From: UMGS1601 sp900553335
Lineage (GTDB): Bacteria > Bacillota > Clostridia > Oscillospirales > Ruminococcaceae
Direction: 5' to 3'
Assembly (NCBI GenBank): GCA_937920725.1
Contig: CALEUW010000018.1
Location: 62,001-126,000 of the forward strand
Length of the DNA: 64,000 nucleotides
A program made the position numbers and the translations under genes. Positions 58,762 to 64,000 of the stretch are shown piece by piece. Every line of letters begins with the position of its first letter. The stretch's first letter is position 1. The notes under the pieces were generated by a model. The model was not told the DNA's origin and did no database searches. It saw only the letters and a program-made list of their open reading frames with translations.

Positions 58762-60372
58762 ATGATTAAGGTTTGTGAAGCGATGGTAAAATGTTTGGAG
58801 CAGGAGGGCATTAAGGTCGTCTTTGGCTATCCGGGTGCAGCAATTTGCCCGTTTTATGATGAGATTTATAAAAGTAATATTAAAAGCGTTCTTGTACGTC
58901 ATGAGGTGAACGGCGGACATGCTGCCAACGGTTATGCGAGGATTTCAGGAAAACCTGCTGTGTGCATAGCTACAAGCGGTCCCGGAGCGACAAATCTTTT
59001 GACTTCAATTGCAACGGCTTATGCGGACAGCGTACCTATTGTTTGCATTACAGGACAGGTCAATTCCGAGCAGATAGGCTCGGACGCTTTTCAGGAAGCG
59101 GATATAACCGGAGCGGCAGAGCCGTTTATAAAGCATACATATCTTGTTAAGGACGGCTCGCAGATAGGAAGAATTTTTAAAGAAGCATTTTATCTTGCAG
59201 GATCGGGAAGGCCCGGACCTGTGCTTATAGATGTCCCTATGGATGTGCAGAATGCTCTTATAGATTTTTCATATCCGAAAACTGTTGACATAAGAAGCTA
59301 TAAGCCTACGCAAAAGGGCAATGCTCTTCAGGTGAAGAGGGTAGTTAAGGAAATCAGCGATGCTAAAAAGCCTTTGCTGTGCGTAGGAGGAGGAGTATTT
59401 CTTTCCCATGCTAAAAATGAGGTAAGAGAGCTTGCAGAGATTTTTGACCTTCCTGTTATAACCACTATGATGGGAATTTCCGCCTTTGAAAGCGATGATC
59501 AAAGATTTTTCGGAATGCTCGGTATGCACGGGTCAAAAACTGCAAACAGAGCTGTAAGCGAATGCGATGTTTTGATTTTAGTAGGAGCCAGAGTAGGTGA
59601 CAGGGCGATCGGGAACCCAACGGCTGTTGAAAAAACAACAAGAGTTATTCATATAGATATCGACCCTGCGGAAATAGGCAAGAATTTAAGAGCGGATATT
59701 CCGCTTGTCGGAGATGTGAAAACAGTACTAAATCAGATTTTAAAATATGCACAAGGTCTTGATCATACCGACTGGATAGAAGAAATAAGAGGTTTTGACA
59801 AAAAGCCGGAGTTTTCAAAAACCAAAGACGGTACAGTTAATCCAAAGGAGTTTTTAAGCCTTTTGAGCGAGCATATGCCGGAATGTACTCATGTCGTTGC
59901 AGATGTCGGACAAAATCAGATATGGGCGGCGGCAAACTACAAAATGCACAGCGGAAGATTTTTAACCAGCGGCGGAATGGGAACTATGGGATATGCCGTA
60001 CCTGCGGCAATCGGAGCGAAAATGGCAGATGAGGAGTCTGAGGTTTTGGCAGTCTGCGGGGATGGAAGCTTTCAGATGTCGTTCATGGAGCTTGCTACTG
60101 CTGTTCAGCACGGTGTGGACATTAAGGTTGTTGTAATGAAAAACAACTATCTTGGAATGGTGCGTGAGCTTCAGGATAAAGGATATGAAGGAAGAAGAGC
60201 GGCAGTTTCACTTGACGGCTCACCCGATTTTATAAAGCTTGCTGATTCTTACGGAATCAGAGGTGTTAGAGTGACTGATAAGTCCGATATGGAGAAAGCA
60301 TATGAGGCATTAAATAAGCCGGGACTTTGCGTTATAGAATGCGTTGTTGACGATGACGAAAGCACACTTTAA
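58762..60372 (+). CDS. ilvB: Acetolactate synthase, large (catalytic) subunit
   Basis: ThDP-dependent enzyme for the first common step of valine, leucine and isoleucine synthesis. The 536-residue protein has VVFGYPGAAICPFYDEIY at residue 19, VRHEVNGGHAANGYAR near 45 (catalytic Glu), SGPGATNLL near 73, and the ThDP motif VCGDGSFQMSFMELATAVQH near 434 to NNYLGMV. It is slightly shorter than average because of a compact C-terminus. AAAGGAGGCGG precedes the ATG. ilvN and ilvC follow in order. Confidence 0.97.
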   Translation: MIKVCEAMVKCLEQEGIKVVFGYPGAAICPFYDEIYKSNIKSVLVRHEVNGGHAANGYARISGKPAVCIATSGPGATNLLTSIATAYADSVPIVCITGQVNSEQIGSDAFQEADITGAAEPFIKHTYLVKDGSQIGRIFKEAFYLAGSGRPGPVLIDVPMDVQNALIDFSYPKTVDIRSYKPTQKGNALQVKRVVKEISDAKKPLLCVGGGVFLSHAKNEVRELAEIFDLPVITTMMGISAFESDDQRFFGMLGMHGSKTANRAVSECDVLILVGARVGDRAIGNPTAVEKTTRVIHIDIDPAEIGKNLRADIPLVGDVKTVLNQILKYAQGLDHTDWIEEIRGFDKKPEFSKTKDGTVNPKEFLSLLSEHMPECTHVVADVGQNQIWAAANYKMHSGRFLTSGGMGTMGYAVPAAIGAKMADEESEVLAVCGDGSFQMSFMELATAVQHGVDIKVVVMKNNYLGMVRELQDKGYEGRRAAVSLDGSPDFIKLADSYGIRGVRVTDKSDMEKAYEALNKPGLCVIECVVDDDESTL

Positions 60373-60398
60373 AATTTTTGAAAGGAATGACAGATTAA

Positions 60399-60896
60399 AT
60401 GAAACATACAATTTCGGTTTTGGTAGAAAATCACGCTGGTGTTTTATCGAGAATTTCAGGATTGTTTTCAAGAAGAGGCTTTAATATCGACAGCTTGGCA
60501 GTCGGAGTTACCGACGATCCTGAAATTTCAAGAATAACAATAATTGTTTCAGGCGATGATCATACTGTTGAGCAGGTTGAAAAGCAGCTCAATAAGCTTG
60601 TTGAGGTAATAAAAGTAAAAACTCTTAAAAAGGACGAAAAGCTTGAAAGACAGCTCGTTTTAATTAAACTTTCCGTACCTCTTGAAAAGAGAAGTGAAAT
60701 TTTAACTATTGCTGATATTACCGGAGCTAAGGTAATTGATATTTCACAGACAACAATGACTCTTCTTTTAGCGGATACATATGCTCATGTTTTGAGATTT
60801 GAAGAAATAACAAAGCCTTACGGAGTCCTTGAAGAGGTAAGAACGGGTACTATTGCAATACAAAAGGGCTCGGAAACAATGACATTCAAAAAATAA
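60399..60896 (+). CDS. ilvN: Acetolactate synthase, small (regulatory) subunit
   Basis: Regulatory partner of IlvB, 165 residues. An N-terminal ACT domain (HTISVLVENHAGVLSRISGL, then GLFSRRGFNIDSLAVG) binds the feedback amino acid, usually valine, and the C-terminal half matches ALS_ss_C. GAAAGGAATG precedes the ATG, 26 bp behind ilvB. Confidence 0.96.
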   Translation: MKHTISVLVENHAGVLSRISGLFSRRGFNIDSLAVGVTDDPEISRITIIVSGDDHTVEQVEKQLNKLVEVIKVKTLKKDEKLERQLVLIKLSVPLEKRSEILTIADITGAKVIDISQTTMTLLLADTYAHVLRFEEITKPYGVLEEVRTGTIAIQKGSETMTFKK

Positions 60897-61000
60897 ACGC
60901 ATTTTATTAATATACTGTTAATAAAATGATTGTAAAATATTAAGTTGATGCGAGATTATATGATCTCTAAGACATTATAAAAATTCAGGAGGACTAAACA

Positions 61001-62017
61001 ATGGCAAAGATTTATTATCAGCAGGACTGCGACATCAATGTTCTCAGCGGCAAGACAGTAGCTATTATCGGCTACGGAAGTCAGGGACACGCTCATGCGC
61101 TCAACCTTAAGGAAAGCGGCGTTGATGTAGTCGTAGGACTTTATGAGGGAAGCAAGTCATGGGCAAAGGCTGAGAGCCAGGGACTTAAGGTCATGACAAC
61201 AGCAGAGGCAGCAAAGGCAGCTGATGTAATTATGATTTTGATTCCTGACGAGAAGCAGGCAGCTCTTTACAAGAGCGAGATCGAGCCTAACCTTACAGAG
61301 GGTAAGACTTTGGCTTTTGCACACGGTTTTAATATCCATTTCGGTTGTATCGTTCCGCCTAAGAGCGTTAACGTAATCATGATCGCTCCTAAAGGACCTG
61401 GACATACTGTAAGAAGCGAATATCAGGTAGGAAAGGGTGTTCCTTGTCTTATCGCTGTTGAGCAGGATGCAACAGGCAACGCTACTGATATTGGACTTGC
61501 ATATGCAGCAGGAATCGGCGGTGCAAGAGCAGGCGTTTTGGAAACAACTTTCAGAACTGAAACAGAAACTGACCTTTTCGGTGAGCAGGCTGTTCTTTGC
61601 GGAGGAGTTTGCGCTCTTATGCAGGCAGGCTTTGAAACGCTTGTTGAAGCAGGATATGACCCAAGAAACGCATACTTTGAGTGTATTCACGAGATGAAGC
61701 TTATCGTTGACCTTATTTATCAGTCAGGTTTTGCAGGAATGAGATATTCTATTTCAAATACTGCTGAATACGGCGATTACATAACAGGACCAAAGATCAT
61801 TACAGAAGATACAAAGAAGGCTATGAAGAAGGTATTATCTGATATTCAGGACGGTTCTTTTGCTAAGGAATTCCTTCTTGATATGTCATCTGCAGGATCT
61901 CAGGTTCACTTCAAGGCTATGAGAAAGCTTGCTTCCGAGCATCCGGCAGAAACAGTTGGAGCTGAAATCAGAAAGCTTTACAGCTGGAGCGATGAGGATA
62001 AACTTATCAACAACTAA
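61001..62017 (+). CDS. ilvC: Ketol-acid reductoisomerase
   Basis: Converts acetolactate or acetohydroxybutyrate to the dihydroxy acids with NAD(P)H and magnesium. The 338-residue class I enzyme shows the Rossmann motif IIGYGSQGHAHALNLKESG near residue 22, FAHGFNIHFG near 106, PKGPGHTVR near 130, and metal ligands in DLFGEQAVLCGG near 190 and FECIHEMKLIVDLIY near 226. Codons look more restricted than in neighbours, as for a highly expressed protein. CAGGAGG precedes the ATG, 104 bp after ilvN. A terminator follows. Confidence 0.97.
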   Translation: MAKIYYQQDCDINVLSGKTVAIIGYGSQGHAHALNLKESGVDVVVGLYEGSKSWAKAESQGLKVMTTAEAAKAADVIMILIPDEKQAALYKSEIEPNLTEGKTLAFAHGFNIHFGCIVPPKSVNVIMIAPKGPGHTVRSEYQVGKGVPCLIAVEQDATGNATDIGLAYAAGIGGARAGVLETTFRTETETDLFGEQAVLCGGVCALMQAGFETLVEAGYDPRNAYFECIHEMKLIVDLIYQSGFAGMRYSISNTAEYGDYITGPKIITEDTKKAMKKVLSDIQDGSFAKEFLLDMSSAGSQVHFKAMRKLASEHPAETVGAEIRKLYSWSDEDKLINN

Positions 62018-62032
62018 TTAACCTAAAATCAG

Positions 62033-62067
62033 CACAGTCGAGGTTAAGCTTCGGCTGTGTTTTTTTA
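62033..62067 (+). terminator. Terminator of ilvBNC
   Basis: The stem CACAGTCGA/TCGGCTGTG (one G-U pair) with a 9-base loop, followed by TTTTTTTT. Confidence 0.88.
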
Positions 62068-62160
62068 TTTTCTTATGTTTAAGTTGCTGAAGTTTTAGTC
62101 TGATAATGTCGTATTATGTGACGAAAACGTACATTTTATGTGTTATTTTTTTCATTCCTA

Positions 62161-62190
62161 TTGACATGATAAATGCATATTATGTATAAT
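62161..62190 (+). promoter_or_regulatory. Promoter of the sugar transferase gene
   Basis: TTGACA (62161-62166) and TATAAT (62185-62190) with an 18-bp spacer. Confidence 0.85.
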
Positions 62191-62240
62191 ATTATTCGAT
62201 AGATAACAATAGCTTGTTTAAAGGGAGGAGTTGCACTTTT

Positions 62241-62936
62241 ATGGCTGATTTACAAACAGCTTTAATTGAGAGGGTAAGCTCGGTACAAACAAAACCCGAA
62301 AGACAGGAAGTACATATAAATAGTTCAAAAGCATATCATTTTGTCAAAAGAGCGTTTGATATAGCATTATCGTTGGTTTCTCTTGTTGTGTTAAGTCCTG
62401 TTTTTTTAATAGTATCGGCTGTTATATTTTTGTCTGACTTTCACTCTCCGATTTTTAAGCAGCAGCGTCTTACAAAGGATTCAAAGTTGTTTAACATGTA
62501 TAAATTTCGTTCTATGTGCGTTGATGCAGAAGACAGGCTTGCAGAGTTACAGGAGTTTAATGAGGCAGATGAAGACGGAAAAGCATTTAAGATGACTGAT
62601 GATCCTAGAATTACTAGAATAGGTAAGTTTTTAAGAAAGACAAGTATAGATGAGCTTCCTCAGCTTGTGAATATTTTAAAGGGAAATATGAGCTTCGTAG
62701 GGCCTCGTCCTCCGCTTCCGAGGGAAGTTGAAGAATACGACGATTATGAACTTCACAGGCTTGATGTAAAATCCGGTCTTACCTGCTATTGGCAATGCTC
62801 CGGCAGAAGTAATCTTTCCTTTGATGACTGGGTTGCGCTAGACATAAAGTACATAAACGAACAATCTTTAAAGACCGACATAATAATATTTTTCAAAACG
62901 TTTGGAGCTGTTTTAAAAGGTGACGGAGCGGTATAA
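62241..62936 (+). CDS. Undecaprenyl-phosphate sugar-1-phosphate transferase (bacterial sugar transferase)
   Basis: A 231-residue initiating transferase for a surface polysaccharide. It has one membrane hairpin (DIALSLVSLVVLSPVFLIVSA) and the catalytic domain with IFKQQRLTKDSKLFNMYKFRSM near residue 72, FLRKTSIDELPQLVNILKG near 135, FVGPRPPLPREVEEY near 158 and TCYWQCSGRSNLSF near 183. This is the WcaJ/EpsL type of PF02397, without the extra N-terminal membrane domain of large members. It moves a sugar phosphate onto undecaprenyl phosphate. A GGGAGGAG site lies 11 bases before the ATG. No further exopolysaccharide gene is visible before the window end. Confidence 0.93.
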   Translation: MADLQTALIERVSSVQTKPERQEVHINSSKAYHFVKRAFDIALSLVSLVVLSPVFLIVSAVIFLSDFHSPIFKQQRLTKDSKLFNMYKFRSMCVDAEDRLAELQEFNEADEDGKAFKMTDDPRITRIGKFLRKTSIDELPQLVNILKGNMSFVGPRPPLPREVEEYDDYELHRLDVKSGLTCYWQCSGRSNLSFDDWVALDIKYINEQSLKTDIIIFFKTFGAVLKGDGAV

Positions 62937-63062
62937 AGATGAAATCGCATATTTGGTTCGAGCTGTTATTGTTTTCTGATTTGTATTCATTAATATAGTA
63001 AGAGTTTTGACGGTGAATTAATGATGTTCTGTAAGACAATTTGCAGGACTTTGTTTTTTGTA

Positions 63063-63401
63063 ATGGTGATAAATTTGACAAGAAAAGAATTGGTAGATTT
63101 TTTTAATACCTTTGAAAATTCAACGGTTGACTGTCCGTTTTCCGGCGATGATATAAGTTTGGTGGCAAGACACATAAGCAACGGAAAATGGTATGCGCTT
63201 GTGATGAAGCTTGATGGCAAGGACATAGTTAATTTGAAATGTGATCCTTTGCAGTCGCAGTTTTTGAGAGACAATTTTGATGGAATTTACGAAGCGTATC
63301 ATATGAATAAGGTGCACTGGAACACAGTTGACCTTGAAAGCGATGTGCCGAGCAATCTTATAAAAGATTTGGTATCTCATAGCTTTGAGCTTACTTTGTA
63401 G
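63063..63401 (+). CDS. MmcQ/YjbR family protein
   Basis: A soluble protein of about 112 residues with the MmcQ/YjbR pattern: RKELVDFFNTFENSTVDCPF, the segment ALVMKLDGKDIVNLKCDP, and HMNKVHWNTVDLESDVPSN toward the end. The family binds DNA weakly by fold resemblance, and its role is unknown. The start is uncertain: the ATG at 63063 is given; a TTG at 63075 with GGTGAT nearby would give a protein four residues shorter. It stands alone between the sugar transferase and the fucokinase-like gene. Confidence 0.78.
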   Translation: MVINLTRKELVDFFNTFENSTVDCPFSGDDISLVARHISNGKWYALVMKLDGKDIVNLKCDPLQSQFLRDNFDGIYEAYHMNKVHWNTVDLESDVPSNLIKDLVSHSFELTL

Positions 63402-63425
63402 GCTGAAAATAAAAAATGGGATCCA

Positions 63426-63458
63426 GCACCTGCCATAATAAAAGACGGTGCTTTTTGT
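63426..63458 (+). terminator. Terminator-like hairpin after the MmcQ/YjbR gene
   Basis: The stem AGCACC/GGTGCT with a 16-base loop is followed by TTTTTG. The stem is short, so it is a moderate candidate. The rest of the 303-bp gap to 63704 holds the next promoter and a leader hairpin. Confidence 0.6.
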
Positions 63459-63547
63459 ATATTATGGTATTTTTGACTTGAAATGTGTCTTAATCTACAC
63501 ACCTTTAGTATGATGTGTAGAAAAAAGAAAAAGCAGTTGTTTTAGCG

Positions 63548-63576
63548 TTGACATAAACATTTAGTTATGATAAAAT
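63548..63576 (+). promoter_or_regulatory. Promoter of the fucokinase-like gene
   Basis: TTGACA (63548-63553) and TAAAAT (63571-63576) with a 17-bp spacer, giving a leader of about 120 bases. Confidence 0.85.
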
Positions 63577-63641
63577 TTATATAATGTATTCTAGACATAA
63601 TCGGTAAGTGCAGGTTGGTGAATGCAGGGAAAGAGTAAGTA

Positions 63642-63687
63642 TTAAGAGCTTTGTCGCATAAACATAAAAGTGCATCAAAGCTCTTAA
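63642..63687 (+). promoter_or_regulatory. Leader hairpin before the fucokinase-like gene
   Basis: A perfect 12-bp stem, TTAAGAGCTTTG/CAAAGCTCTTAA, with a 22-base loop. It ends six bases before the GGAGAT ribosome site and has no T run, so it is more likely a leader structure than a terminator. Confidence 0.6.
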
Positions 63688-63704
63688 ATAAATAGGAGAT
63701 TGAT

Positions 63705-64000
63705 ATGGATAAATTTGCACCTTCGTTATTTTTATCTCAATCCTACGGGGACGCCTGGCAGGACTATAGAAGAATGTTGACACGTTCGACTTTTGCTTGT
63801 TGGGATTATGTCATTTTGACAGCGTCCAATGAGAAGCAAGCAGTGGGTTTTCGTGCGCAGATTGCCGAGCGTCAGCAAGCAGGCTTTTTACCGTCTAAAA
63901 CTCATTTTGCAGTTATTCCCGATCCTGAAGGTAAAAGAGTAGGAAGCGGCGGAGCAACCTTAGGCGTTATTAAGTATATCGCTGAGAGAGAAAAAACTAC
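63705..64000 (+). CDS. Fucokinase / fucose-1-phosphate nucleotidyltransferase-like protein, N-terminus (cut by window end)
   Basis: The first 98 residues are present and the frame is still open at base 64000. The segment YVILTASNEKQAVGFRAQI followed by a VGSGGATL nucleotide-binding loop resembles the N-terminal pyrophosphorylase-like half of L-fucokinase proteins. Such enzymes phosphorylate L-fucose or add a nucleotide to the sugar phosphate; which activity applies needs the missing part. TAGGAGATTG precedes the ATG. A fucose-related gene next to a surface-sugar transferase suggests glycan synthesis or host-glycan use, but that is inference. Confidence 0.75.
   Translation, partial: MDKFAPSLFLSQSYGDAWQDYRRMLTRSTFACWDYVILTASNEKQAVGFRAQIAERQQAGFLPSKTHFAVIPDPEGKRVGSGGATLGVIKYIAEREKT

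Noticed and set aside
61157..61690. Minus-strand open frame of 177 codons inside ilvC
   Set aside because: It arises from the restricted codon use of ilvC; rich in Ser and Cys without any family pattern.

Overview
The window looks like a chromosomal segment of a low-GC, endospore-forming Firmicute, probably a clostridium of the Ruminococcaceae/Oscillospiraceae type. The evidence is dipicolinate synthase (dpaA, dpaB) and SpoIIP for sporulation, a ClpC ATPase with its MecA adaptor, an alanyl T-box leader, many TTGACA-17-TATAAT promoters with strong GGAGG ribosome sites, and families typical of Clostridia (DUF4364, DUF6171, DUF1287). Species is not determined. There is no phage, plasmid, insertion sequence with a transposase, or CRISPR array. 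The accessory signal lies mostly between genes, as dispersed palindromic repeats and a MITE-like element.

Layout. 1-7.2 kb: the 3' end of clpC, a short M50 protease, then a leftward alaS-hinT-purD operon behind an alanine T-box, and a small membrane protein. 7.2-14.5 kb: tRNA-Leu(CAA), two GNAT acetyltransferases, a decayed gene, a sodium:solute symporter and an acyl-CoA synthetase with similar promoters, a phosphoribosyltransferase, and tcdA. 15-21 kb: purine salvage (hpt with an NCS2 permease), an unusual PrsA-like lipoprotein, a DUF4829-like lipoprotein and an AI-2E family membrane protein. 21-30.5 kb: a rightward run of pcrA, DAHP synthase, a small SH3 lipoprotein, aroB, aroC, a DUF4364 protein, a flavin reductase and an L,D-transpeptidase. 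30.7-35.7 kb: dpaAB, a nucleoside kinase, rpe, mecA and an SGNH hydrolase.

36-48 kb: an ABC-F protein, an aminotransferase, trpS, a large FtsX-type permease, a Cys-rich small protein, ychF, an aldo/keto reductase, the matching ABC ATPase, a DUF5131 protein, nth, and a DinB-like gene flanked by 19-bp direct repeats. 48-57.5 kb: a LEA-like protein, secA, a lipoprotein, a tyrosine phosphatase, a DUF6171 protein coupled to a GH51 arabinofuranosidase, a PAP2-VanY fusion and spoIIP. 57.7-64 kb: small envelope proteins, ilvB-ilvN-ilvC, an undecaprenyl-phosphate sugar transferase, an MmcQ/YjbR protein, and the start of a fucokinase-like gene cut by the window end.

Functionally the genes serve chorismate and branched-chain amino acid synthesis, translation, purine metabolism, envelope remodelling and sporulation. 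The best leads for novelty are a modular family of hairpin repeats in at least six intergenic regions, a PAP2-carboxypeptidase fusion, a PrsA-like lipoprotein whose foldase region is interrupted by an InlB-type repeat, an 11-residue-repeat LEA-like protein, and a 180-bp MITE-like element.
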